Shown piece after piece: positions 15,219 to 23,171 of a DNA stretch of 41,399 bases. The stretch's first letter is position 1; each line of letters starts with the position of its first letter. Location: assembly GCA_024398405.1 (NCBI GenBank), contig JAKSJE010000010.1, forward strand, positions 1 to 41,399. Reading direction: 5' to 3'. The notes under the pieces are model-generated. The model was not told the origin of the DNA. It saw only the letters and a program-made list of their open reading frames with translations, and ran no database searches. The position numbers and the translations under genes are program-made. The stretch comes from Bacteroidaceae bacterium. GTDB lineage: Bacteria; Bacteroidota; Bacteroidia; Bacteroidales; Bacteroidaceae.

Positions 15219-16841
15219 ATGAAGAAGAATTCCAGATTTGTGCCGATAGTGATCGCCGTGAGCGTCGTGGCCGGAATGATTATAGGCATGTTCTTTGCCA
15301 ACCGCTTCGCAGGAAACCGCCTGAACATCATCAACACGACATCGAACAAGATAAACGACCTGTTGCACATCGTAGATGACCAGTACGTTGACACCGTGGA
15401 CATAGCGGCAATCGTGGAGTCCACCATGCCCGCCATCCTTTCGAAGCTCGACCCCCACTCGTCATACCTCTCCGCTGACGACTCGAAGATGGATGATGAC
15501 CTGAAGAAGAGTTTCAGCGGCATCGGCGTCCAGTTCACCATCCGTAACGACACCGTCTATATCACCAACATCATCAAGGGCGGACCATCCGAGAAAGTCG
15601 GACTCTGCGCCGGCGACCGTATCGTCAGCGTCAACGACTCCCCTTATGTAGGCAAGATAGTGACCAACAACGAGACCCTCCACCGGCTCAAGGGCGAGAA
15701 AGGCACTACTGTCAGGCTGGGCATCCGACGCCACGGCGAGAAAGAGCCTCTCTACTTCAACATAGTACGCGGTGACATCCCACTCACCAGCATCGACGCG
15801 TCGTACATGCTCAATGACGAACTGGGCTACATCAAGGTAGCCAAATTCAGTGAGACGACCTACACCGAACTGCTCACCGCACTCGCCAAGCTTGAGCTTG
15901 AAGGCTTCAAAGGACTTGTCATCGACCTGCGCGACAACAACGGTGGCTACATGGTCAGTGCGATACAGATGGTTAACGAGTTCCTGCCTGCCAACCGCCT
16001 GATAGTCTATACCCAGGGAAGGAAAATCAAACGCGAGGACTACAAGAGCGACGGACGTGGCTCATATCAGGACATTCCGCTCATCGTCCTCACCAATGAG
16101 CTCAGCGCCAGCTCGTCCGAGATCTTCGCGGGAGCGATACAGGACAACGACCGCGGCGTGATTGTCGGCCGCAGGACGTTCGGAAAGGGTCTCGTGCAAC
16201 AGCCATTCCCGTTCTCCGACGGCTCACAGATACACCTCACCGTCGCACGCTACTACACTCCTTCAGGGCGTTGCATCCAGAAACCGTACTCCAGCGGCGA
16301 TGACAAGGACTACGAACTCGACCTCATACGCCGTTACGAGCGTGGGGAGTTCTTCAACGAAGACTCCATCCGCCAGAGCGGCGAGATCTACCACACCAGC
16401 ATCGGACGGGAGGTCTATGGCGGAGGAGGAATCGTGCCTGATGTCTTTGTCGCCGAGGACACCACGTCGTTCACGTCATACTACCAGGAGGTAGCCGGCA
16501 AGGGACTAATCAGCCAGTTCTGCTTCGAGTACTCCGACAACAACCGCAAGGAACTCGAGTCGCTCGGCAACGCCGACGCTATCGTGGCACATCTCAGGAG
16601 AACCCATCTCATCGAACAGTTCATCAAGTTCTGCGACAGCAAGAACGTCAAACGCAGGAACAACCTCATAAAACGCTCACGCCAGTTGTTCGAGGATGTG
16701 ATTTTCGGTTCCATCCTCTACAACATCATGGACATGGAGGAATACGTCAAGTACTTCAACCGTAACGACATCACCGTAGCGAGAGCGATAGAGATCTACA
16801 AACGCCGGGAGACACGTCCCGTACTTCACGCCAATGACTAA
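15219..16841 (+). CDS. Carboxy-terminal processing protease (S41 family)
   Basis: A periplasmic serine protease of 540 residues anchored by an N-terminal membrane helix (about 8-28). The order is tail-like segment, PDZ domain (about 85-170, with SGIGVQFTIRNDTVYITNIIKGGPSEKVGL), then the S41 catalytic domain. The catalytic pair is S298 in ELSASSSEIFAGA and K323 in TFGKGLVQ, 25 residues apart as in E. coli Tsp. The last 120 residues are a helical extension usual in Bacteroidetes. It may trim or degrade envelope proteins. It overlaps the 5-formyl-THF cyclo-ligase gene by 8 bases (ATGACTAA). Confidence 0.94.
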   Translation: MKKNSRFVPIVIAVSVVAGMIIGMFFANRFAGNRLNIINTTSNKINDLLHIVDDQYVDTVDIAAIVESTMPAILSKLDPHSSYLSADDSKMDDDLKKSFSGIGVQFTIRNDTVYITNIIKGGPSEKVGLCAGDRIVSVNDSPYVGKIVTNNETLHRLKGEKGTTVRLGIRRHGEKEPLYFNIVRGDIPLTSIDASYMLNDELGYIKVAKFSETTYTELLTALAKLELEGFKGLVIDLRDNNGGYMVSAIQMVNEFLPANRLIVYTQGRKIKREDYKSDGRGSYQDIPLIVLTNELSASSSEIFAGAIQDNDRGVIVGRRTFGKGLVQQPFPFSDGSQIHLTVARYYTPSGRCIQKPYSSGDDKDYELDLIRRYERGEFFNEDSIRQSGEIYHTSIGREVYGGGGIVPDVFVAEDTTSFTSYYQEVAGKGLISQFCFEYSDNNRKELESLGNADAIVAHLRRTHLIEQFIKFCDSKNVKRRNNLIKRSRQLFEDVIFGSILYNIMDMEEYVKYFNRNDITVARAIEIYKRRETRPVLHAND

Positions 16842-17355
16842 GCAGGAGATAAGAGACCATCTCAGGCAGGTCAGGAGAACGGCCTACGACGCCGCTTCGC
16901 TTGATGCGATGAGCCAGGAAGCCACCGGCAGACTGGAACGGCATCCGCTGTTCCGCCAGTCTCGCCGACTGCTACTATTCCATTCACTTCCCGACGAGGT
17001 CAACACCCACGAGTTGATCAACCGCCACTGGAGGGAGAAAACCATACTCCTACCTGTCGTCACAGGCGATGACATCACGCTCCGCGTCTTCGACGGGCGC
17101 TGCGAGGAAGGCAAGTTCGGCATCTGCGAACCGGTGGGAGCCGTGTTCACCGACTACCGAAGCATCGACCTCGCCGTGATTCCGGGAGTCGCCTTCGACG
17201 GCGACCGCAACCGCCTCGGCAGGGGAAAAGGCTATTACGACCGGTTCCTTCCATTGCTCCGATGCCATACCATCGGTCTCTGCTACCCGTTCCAGCTTAT
17301 CGAACACATTCCCACCGAACCACACGACATCAAAGTCAACGAGGTGATATCATGA
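16834..17355 (+). CDS. 5-formyltetrahydrofolate cyclo-ligase
   Basis: Converts 5-formyl-THF to 5,10-methenyl-THF with ATP, salvaging a folate side product. The 173-residue product has a basic N-terminal region with LRQVRRTAYDAAS, the folate/phosphate part PDEVNTHELI, and the signature GRGKGYYDRFLP near 128-139, followed by GLCYPFQLIEHIPTEPHD. Normal length. Its start overlaps the protease stop and its stop overlaps the AraC gene start (ATGA), so translation of the three is probably coupled. The pairing with a protease is likely only genomic economy. Confidence 0.93.
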   Translation: MTKQEIRDHLRQVRRTAYDAASLDAMSQEATGRLERHPLFRQSRRLLLFHSLPDEVNTHELINRHWREKTILLPVVTGDDITLRVFDGRCEEGKFGICEPVGAVFTDYRSIDLAVIPGVAFDGDRNRLGRGKGYYDRFLPLLRCHTIGLCYPFQLIEHIPTEPHDIKVNEVIS

Positions 17356-18236
17356 CAGAACTCAAGACACTGGATTTCTCATCCTTCCCCATTGACGAGG
17401 ACTGCGCCAAGATAGACGGGAAACTCTATCTCATGGACAACCTCACACGTCACCGATACGGGTCAACCACCATGAAAGCCCCTGTGCGTCTCACGATGAC
17501 CATCGTCATGGTAGCCACGGGAGGCTACACGAGAATGCGAATCAACCTGCATGAGTACGTCATCCGCGAGAAGATGGTCGCTACGATGACAGCCGGCTCA
17601 TTCATGCAAATCATGGAGACCAGCCCGGACTTCAGCGGGTTCATCATAGCAATCGCAAAGGATTTCTTTGACTACTCACACAAAATCATGATAGGCATGG
17701 CGATGCTGCACCGCAACAACGACGTGCCTGTGGCAGAACTGAGCCATGACAACTACCTCGACGCCACCGAAATATACGCCATACTGAAGCGCAAACTCCT
17801 ACAGCCCGACTTCAAGTACAAGGAAGAAGTGGCGCGGATGTACCTCGGACTCTTCCACTACAACGGACTTCAGGCCATGGAGGAACACATCGACAAGGAG
17901 AAGCCACTCATCGCCAACCGCAAGGACGACCTCTCAGCACAGTTCCTGCAACTGGTGAAGGAACACTATCGAAAAGAGAGGACCATCTCCTTCTATTCCA
18001 CACGCCTCGGCGTCACACCCAAATACCTGTCAGCGGTAGTGAAAGACGTCACAGGCAAGTTCGCGTCCGACTGGATCAACGAGTACGTCATACTCGAGTC
18101 GAAGGCACTACTCAAGAACAGCAACATATCCATTAAGCAACTGAGCAACGAACTCAATTTCGGCAGCACATCCATATTCACCAAATACTTCAAACAGCAC
18201 ACCGGCAGCACGCCGATGGAGTACCGCAAAATGTAA
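17352..18236 (+). CDS. AraC-family transcriptional regulator
   Basis: A regulator of 294 residues. The N-terminal 175 residues form a cupin-like sensing domain without a clear ligand signature; the C-terminal 100 are the double helix-turn-helix: TISFYSTRLGVTPKYLSAVVKD, then SIKQLSNELNFGSTSIFTKYFKQHTGSTPMEYRK. The open frame extends back to 17262, but the ATG at 17352 overlaps the preceding stop as ATGA and is the better start. uxaA begins 5 bases after its stop, which makes the sugar-acid enzyme a candidate target, but no binding site was identified. Confidence 0.9.
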   Translation: MTELKTLDFSSFPIDEDCAKIDGKLYLMDNLTRHRYGSTTMKAPVRLTMTIVMVATGGYTRMRINLHEYVIREKMVATMTAGSFMQIMETSPDFSGFIIAIAKDFFDYSHKIMIGMAMLHRNNDVPVAELSHDNYLDATEIYAILKRKLLQPDFKYKEEVARMYLGLFHYNGLQAMEEHIDKEKPLIANRKDDLSAQFLQLVKEHYRKERTISFYSTRLGVTPKYLSAVVKDVTGKFASDWINEYVILESKALLKNSNISIKQLSNELNFGSTSIFTKYFKQHTGSTPMEYRKM

Positions 18237-18241
18237 CCACC

Positions 18242-19726
18242 ATGAAAGTCATACAGATCAATCCGTCAGACAACGTGGCAGTAGCCATCCATCCCACACA
18301 CAAAGGCGAGACCGTCAGCATAGGCGGCAAGTCGCTGACCGTCGCTGACGACATCCCCGCCGGACACAAACTCCTCCTGGAAGACCTCCGCCAGGGTGCG
18401 GACGTCATCAAGTACGGCTACCCCATCGGGCACCTGACATCCGACCGCAAGGCGGGAGCGCTCGTCGATGACACGAATATCAAGACCAACCTCTCAGGAC
18501 TCCTCGACTACGAGTACAATCCAGTAGGCGAGACCGCGGTTGACACCTTCGGCATCGAGCTCCCACCGACGTTCCGGGGCTTCAGAAGGCGTAACGGCGA
18601 GGTCGGTATCAGAAACGACATCTGGATTGTGCCGACAGTCGGATGCGTCAACGGAGTCTGCAACGAGATAGCCGCGCGGTTCAATGCGACCCATGACACC
18701 AAGGCGATACCGTTCGGACACAACTACGGCTGCAGCCAGCTCAGCGAGGACCACGAGAACACACGGCTCATCCTGCGCGACCTCGTACTGCACCCGAACG
18801 CGGGAGCCGTGCTCATCGTCGGACTCGGATGCGAGAACAACCAGCCCGACAAGTTCTTGGGACTTCTCGGTGACTACGACACCGACCGAATCCGCCTCAT
18901 GGTCTGCCAGCAGGTCGAGGGCGACGAAGTCGGGACCGGCCTGGCAATCATGGAGGAACTCCACGCTCTCGTATCCTCTGACCAACGCCAGGACATACCC
19001 ACGTCCGAACTCCGCATAGGACTGAAGTGCGGAGGGTCCGACGGATTCTCAGGCATCACGGCCAACCCACTGCTCGGAGTGTTCTCCGACATGATAGTCA
19101 AAGCAGGCGGCACGAGCGTGCTCACAGAAGTACCGGAGATGTTCGGAGCAGAGACCATCCTCATGAACCGCTGCGAGAACGAGGAACTCTTCAGGCAGAC
19201 AGTCAGCCTCATCAACGACTTCAAAGCCTATTTCCTCTCCCACGGAGAGCCCGTCGGCGAGAACCCGTCACCAGGCAACAAGGCAGGCGGCATATCAACC
19301 CTCGAAGAGAAAGCCTTGGGATGCACCCAGAAATGCGGCAAGAGTCCCGTCAGGGGAGTGCTCCGCTACGCCGAACGACTTGAGAGCAAAGGGCTCAACC
19401 TCCTCTCAGCCCCTGGCAACGACCTCGTGGCAAGCACGGCACTCGCCGCCTCAGGATGCCATATCGTACTCTTCACCACAGGTCGCGGAACACCATTCGG
19501 CACCTTCGTACCGACAATGAAGATATCGACCAACACCACGCTCTACCGCGACAAACCCAACTGGATAGACTTCAACGCCGGCACACTACTCGAAGGCACA
19601 TCCATGGCAGAACTCGCCCGAGCGTTCGCCCGACAAGTACTTTCCATAGCCAACGGCACACCCACTAACAACGAACTCCACGGCTACCACGAGATAGCCA
19701 TCTTCAAGACAGGAGTCACATTGTAG
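18242..19726 (+). CDS. uxaA: Altronate dehydratase, UxaA family
   Basis: Dehydrates altronate to 2-keto-3-deoxygluconate in galacturonate breakdown. The 494-residue product contains both parts of the family: an N-terminal SAF domain (1-95) and the C-terminal catalytic domain with VPTVGCVNGVCNEIAARF, FGHNYGCSQL, GLKCGGSDGFSGITANP and FTTGRGTPFGTFVPTMKI. Cys and Gly residues there are candidates for binding the metal centre. It is orphaned: no uxaB, uxaC, kdgK or kdgA is in the window, so partners must lie elsewhere. Related sugar-acid substrates (galactarate-type) cannot be excluded. It is 5 bases downstream of the AraC regulator gene. Confidence 0.9.
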   Translation: MKVIQINPSDNVAVAIHPTHKGETVSIGGKSLTVADDIPAGHKLLLEDLRQGADVIKYGYPIGHLTSDRKAGALVDDTNIKTNLSGLLDYEYNPVGETAVDTFGIELPPTFRGFRRRNGEVGIRNDIWIVPTVGCVNGVCNEIAARFNATHDTKAIPFGHNYGCSQLSEDHENTRLILRDLVLHPNAGAVLIVGLGCENNQPDKFLGLLGDYDTDRIRLMVCQQVEGDEVGTGLAIMEELHALVSSDQRQDIPTSELRIGLKCGGSDGFSGITANPLLGVFSDMIVKAGGTSVLTEVPEMFGAETILMNRCENEELFRQTVSLINDFKAYFLSHGEPVGENPSPGNKAGGISTLEEKALGCTQKCGKSPVRGVLRYAERLESKGLNLLSAPGNDLVASTALAASGCHIVLFTTGRGTPFGTFVPTMKISTNTTLYRDKPNWIDFNAGTLLEGTSMAELARAFARQVLSIANGTPTNNELHGYHEIAIFKTGVTL

Positions 19727-19762
19727 CCACAGGAATCAACACACACCGCGATGGGCGGTCAC

Positions 19763-19779
19763 GGGGCGCCATACGCCCC
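19763..19779 (+). other. Hairpin after uxaA
   Basis: GGGGCG, loop CCATA, CGCCCC, starting 37 bases after the uxaA stop. The stem is strong but no T-run follows, so a role as terminator or 3'-end stabiliser is uncertain. Confidence 0.45.
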
Positions 19780-19871
19780 ACCCTATCTCTGGCCACAAAC
19801 CCAACTCCCGAGCGAGAGCCTGTCTGACCGCGTCAGCACATCTGGCCGACGTGAGCCAATCCACGATTTCA

Positions 19872-19903
19872 AAAACACAAGAAATGAATTCATAGCACCC
19901 AAC
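19872..19903 (-). repeat. Intergenic repeat, diverged copy C
   Basis: Aligns without gaps to copy A (22-53) at 27 of 32 bases, sharing CAAGAAATGAATT and ATAG-ACCC. It lies in the 638-base gap between uxaA and the GH10-like gene, upstream of the palindrome array. Confidence 0.6.
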
Positions 19904-19966
19904 ATCCATGATTACCCTTGCAGCATCATTGTCCGACAAACCATCTCCGACGGTCGCCAGGACTTG

Positions 19967-20166
19967 ACACACCGCACGCCATTTGGCAATACTACGCACG
20001 AGACATCGCAAGGGTGCGCATGACATTATCCACGATTACGGACAAAACTATATTTCTGTTACTAACAAGTGGTATATATCTGTTACTAACAGGAGGTATG
20101 CGCTGTTAGTAACAGGAGGTATGCGCTGTTAGTAACAGGAGGTATATACTTGTTACTAACAAGTAG
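19967..20166. repeat. Dispersed element copy 1: 90-base head plus palindrome array
   Basis: Bases 19967-20056 match 41183-41272 with no indels and about 12 substitutions. They lead into five copies of the 11-base palindrome TGTTASTAACA starting at 20057, 20081, 20104, 20127 and 20151, spaced 24, 23, 23 and 24 bases. The centre base is C in copies 1, 2 and 5 and G in copies 3 and 4. Spacers read aGTGGTATATATC, gGAGGTATGCGC (twice) and gGAGGTATATACT. It lies between uxaA and the convergent GH10-like gene. Function unknown. Confidence 0.85.
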
Positions 20167-20232
20167 GTAATGTTAAGCGCAGTCTCTGGTAATGTTATCC
20201 GCAGTCTCTCGTATTGTTATCCGCAGTCCGGG
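20167..20232. repeat. Second tandem repeat, three 22-base units
   Basis: Units start at 20167, 20189 and 20211 with consensus GTAATGTTATCCGCAGTCTC, and abut the palindrome array. The third unit is degenerate at its end. Unlike the 24-base units, they lack the TGTTASTAACA palindrome, although GTAATGTTA recalls half of it. Confidence 0.75.
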
Positions 20233-20248
20233 GGTTCATCAAATCAAA

Positions 20249-20284
20249 AACCGTCCACAGACGTTCGCAGTCCAGTGGACGGTT
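20249..20284 (-). terminator. Hairpin downstream of the GH10-like gene
   Basis: AACCGTCCAC and GTGGACGGTT form a 10-bp stem with a 16-base loop. On the minus strand it is followed by TTTGATTTG, giving five consecutive T with the stem end. It lies about 80 bases after the stop at 20365 and is a plausible terminator for the long minus-strand series. Confidence 0.65.
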
Positions 20285-20364
20285 GACATGGCTGAGCGAT
20301 ATTACCGGGTCTTCTTGGATTTGGAGTGTCCACGGAATAATGCACATGCGCCGATTTCTGTGCC

Positions 20365-21879
20365 CTACAATTGTATTTTCCTGACTTTGGATTCGTTTTG
20401 GAGACGGTCCAAGGCTGTGACTACGAAAGTGCAGCCTGACTGATTGCCTACGAGCTGATAGCGAGTGTCACGTGTGATGGCTACGAGATGTCTGGCTGCC
20501 TCAGGTGAGTCGATGTCTATCTTCTCGCCTTTGACGAATCTGTATATGGCATAGGACTTGGCGGCATTGAGCTCTTTCTTACCGCGAGGCGACTTCCAGG
20601 AAAGGAATATGTCTCCAGTGCTTGGTTCAATGATGACAGAGAGCCCGCGTACTTTCTTCGGCGCTTTCTTGTCTATCCACGGCATCAGAGGCTGGAGCGC
20701 GGGTGTCTTATGGTAGTGGTTCTGGAGGAGAGTGCCGTATGAACCGATGTCGCTCACGACGGCAGCCGCATACCACTGGCAACTGCCCTTGATGTTAGGG
20801 AGCGAGCGCTGGATACGGTACTTCGCGGCCATCTGATGAGTTGACGGGTTGTCGGGGTCGGCGCCCTGGACTGTGCGCTCTACATCCTGTCCGATGAAGA
20901 CGGGACGTTCGCCACAATAGTCGTTCCACCATTCCGCGAGTATTTTGTAGTCTGCCGCCTTGTTACCTATGTTCCAGTAGATCTGTGGTATGTTGTAGTC
21001 AACCCATCCTTTCCTGACCCAATAGACGACATCGGCATATAGCTGGTCGTAGTTCTGAAGTCCGTTGGTGGCACTACCCCGTTCGCTGTTGACGCCGGCA
21101 GGGTTGTTACGGTAGATTCCGAACGGGGATACTCCGAACTTGACCCACGGCTTGACGGTGCGGATGAGTTTGTGGATGTCACGGATAAGCATGTTGACAT
21201 TGTCGCGTCGCCAGTCGTTGATGTTATCGAAACCGCGACGATGGGTCAGGAACTCATTCCCGTCCGGAATCTCGATACCGGCCTCGGGATAAGGATAGAA
21301 GTAGTCGTCCATGTGGAGTCCGTCAACGTCATAATTGACCAGTATGTCCTCAATGACGGCGCAGATGTACTGACGGTTGATTTCCTTGGCCGGGTCGAAG
21401 ATGATGAGGTCGCCATAACGGAAGGTCCGCTCGGGATGGAGCACGACCTGATGATTGCGGGCCAATGCGATCGTGCCTTTGGTCTTAGCTCGGTAGGGGT
21501 TGATCCAGGCATGGCATTCCATATTGCGGCTGTGGCATTGCTCTATCATCCACTCCAACGGGTCCCAGCCATCGGACGGAGCAATCCCCTGCTTGCCAGT
21601 AAGGTAACGGCTCCAGGGTTCATAGCTGGACTTGTAGAGGGCATCGCCTTCGGCGCGGACCTGAAACATGATGGCGTTGATGCCGTCTTTTTGCAGGACA
21701 TCAAGCTGTGAGGATAGCATCTGACGGATTTCAGCCATTGACTTGCCGAGATACTGTCCATTGACGCACTGAATCCATGCGCCACGGAACTCACGTTTCT
21801 GCGCGTCGCAAACAGCTGACGCGAAAGCGACCATTGCCAACATAAGGGCAAGGCGTCGGAGATTGTTTTTTCTTTTCAT
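20365..21879 (-). CDS. Glycosyl hydrolase-like GH10/DUF187 family protein
   Basis: A secreted protein of 504 residues. The signal peptide ends near SAVCDAQ. The catalytic-like barrel (about 28-390) begins with FRGAWIQCVNGQYLGKS and has IMFQVRAEGDALYKSSYEPWSRYLTG, ECHAWINPYRA and DGLHMDDYFYP; these match the family 10-like glycosyl hydrolases formerly DUF187, some members of which cleave peptidoglycan or other glycans. The C-terminal 100 residues form a fibronectin-like beta domain (LSWKSPRGKKELNAAKSYAIYRF). Its ATG overlaps the PLD-like stop (ATGA). The substrate cannot be read from the sequence. Confidence 0.87.
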   Translation of the reverse strand: MKRKNNLRRLALMLAMVAFASAVCDAQKREFRGAWIQCVNGQYLGKSMAEIRQMLSSQLDVLQKDGINAIMFQVRAEGDALYKSSYEPWSRYLTGKQGIAPSDGWDPLEWMIEQCHSRNMECHAWINPYRAKTKGTIALARNHQVVLHPERTFRYGDLIIFDPAKEINRQYICAVIEDILVNYDVDGLHMDDYFYPYPEAGIEIPDGNEFLTHRRGFDNINDWRRDNVNMLIRDIHKLIRTVKPWVKFGVSPFGIYRNNPAGVNSERGSATNGLQNYDQLYADVVYWVRKGWVDYNIPQIYWNIGNKAADYKILAEWWNDYCGERPVFIGQDVERTVQGADPDNPSTHQMAAKYRIQRSLPNIKGSCQWYAAAVVSDIGSYGTLLQNHYHKTPALQPLMPWIDKKAPKKVRGLSVIIEPSTGDIFLSWKSPRGKKELNAAKSYAIYRFVKGEKIDIDSPEAARHLVAITRDTRYQLVGNQSGCTFVVTALDRLQNESKVRKIQL

Positions 21880-23093
21880 AGGAAAGGGGTTAAGAGATTA
21901 CCGAACCATGCTACGAAGCGGTTCCATAATGTTTTGTTTCGATAAAACTCGCGTGACATGCGGACGGACTGACCTGCGTCCTCCCTGAACATGTCGTTCA
22001 GTTCCGCTGTGAAGTCCCTGTCGAAGACCACGGTGTTGATCTCATAGTCGCAGCGGAGGCTTCGGCTGTCAAGATTGGATGAGCCGACGGTGCAGAAGGT
22101 GTCATCGACGGTCATCATCTTGGAATGATGGAACCCACCCTGGAAGAGATAGACGGTCGCCCCATACTTCTGCATCTTGCGGCCGACGTAATGTGAGGCA
22201 TTGGGTGTGAGAGGAATGTCGCCCTTCTCGGAGATCATGATCTGGACGTCTATCCCGCGCTCTATGCAACGTCGCAAAGCCGCGCGGACTTTCTTAGTGG
22301 GAACGAAATAGGGGTTGATGAGTCGCACGTTGCGCTGGGCATTGTCGAGCATGTCGATATACAGCTGACGAATGGCCTTGTTGGTACGGTGCGGGACGCG
22401 GTCAACGACAGCCATCTTGACGTCGCCGGCCTTCTCAGGCTCAGGGAAGTACTTCGCCCCAGTGAGTAACTCACCCGTCTCCTCGTACCACATGCCACAG
22501 AAGATTTTGTTGAGTTCGTTGACCGCACTGCCCTCGATGTGCATGTGGAGATCCCTCCAAGGGCCGATGCCTTCGAGACCGTTGACATAGTAGTCAGCCA
22601 CGTTCATCCCTCCGGTGTACGCCACCCTGCCATCGATGACGACGATTTTGCGATGGTCGCGAGGAAAGATATGGTTCACCCAGGGGAATGTGATCGGATC
22701 CCATTTGACAAGACTGATGCCTGTGGATGATATTGAGTCGTGATGGGAATGGTTAATAGGCTGGTTGTTTGACGAGTTGCCGAAGGCATCGTACATGGCA
22801 CGAACCTCGACCCCTTCCCTGACTTTATCGGCCAGGATGGAGAACAGCAGGTTGGCAATGGAGTCATTGCGGAAATTGAAATACTCCAGATGGATGAATG
22901 ACTTGGCGTTCCTTATCTCGTAGAACATGTCCTCGAACTTGTCGTGACCGCTCTTGATGAGACGGACGCTGTTTCCGGTCGTGATAGGAACGCCGCGTCG
23001 TGAGAGACTACGACAGACCAGGGAGTCGCTCTGGGCATGACAAGGCGAGAACGATGCTACTACACCTAATATGATTATTAATATGCGATTCAT
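21876..23093 (-). CDS. Phospholipase D-like / cardiolipin synthase-like protein
   Basis: A protein of 405 residues with two HKD motifs: HRKIVVIDGRVAYTGGMN near residue 160 and HHSKMMTVDDTFCTVGSSNLDSRS near 325. Both halves carry GxxN after the Asp, as in cardiolipin synthases, which join two phosphatidylglycerol molecules or transfer phosphatidyl groups. Instead of the usual paired N-terminal membrane helices it has a signal-peptide-like start (MNRILIIILGVVASFSPCHAQ), so it is probably periplasmic or membrane-tethered by the signal. The open frame extends to 23135; the ATG at 23093 is chosen because it yields that signal. It overlaps the GH10-like gene by 4 bases. Confidence 0.87.
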   Translation of the reverse strand: MNRILIIILGVVASFSPCHAQSDSLVCRSLSRRGVPITTGNSVRLIKSGHDKFEDMFYEIRNAKSFIHLEYFNFRNDSIANLLFSILADKVREGVEVRAMYDAFGNSSNNQPINHSHHDSISSTGISLVKWDPITFPWVNHIFPRDHRKIVVIDGRVAYTGGMNVADYYVNGLEGIGPWRDLHMHIEGSAVNELNKIFCGMWYEETGELLTGAKYFPEPEKAGDVKMAVVDRVPHRTNKAIRQLYIDMLDNAQRNVRLINPYFVPTKKVRAALRRCIERGIDVQIMISEKGDIPLTPNASHYVGRKMQKYGATVYLFQGGFHHSKMMTVDDTFCTVGSSNLDSRSLRCDYEINTVVFDRDFTAELNDMFREDAGQSVRMSREFYRNKTLWNRFVAWFGNLLTPFL

Positions 23094-23171
23094 TATGACA
23101 AAGCAGATTCTTGATTCACTTTCCGTAGCCATCACTCATTACGCGACTTCGGTACATGGCTCATTGCCGCA

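Noticed and set aside
16834-17355. 6S RNA-ygfA type link upstream of the cyclo-ligase
   Set aside because: In some bacteria this gene follows the 6S RNA gene, but here it overlaps the protease gene by 8 bases and no such RNA can fit.
19918-20109. 63-codon hypothetical protein with LLLT repeats
   Set aside because: The frame is broken by 23-base units, replacing changes outnumber silent ones between the two copies, and the palindrome explains the conservation; kept as a finding, not as a gene.
19967-20232. CRISPR array
   Set aside because: Units of 22-24 bases have conserved, not unique, spacers; there is no 23-47-base repeat with variable spacers and no cas gene.
21172-21711. 179-codon open frame opposite the GH10-like gene
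   Set aside because: Antisense to a well-supported catalytic domain, with a composition typical of reversed codons.
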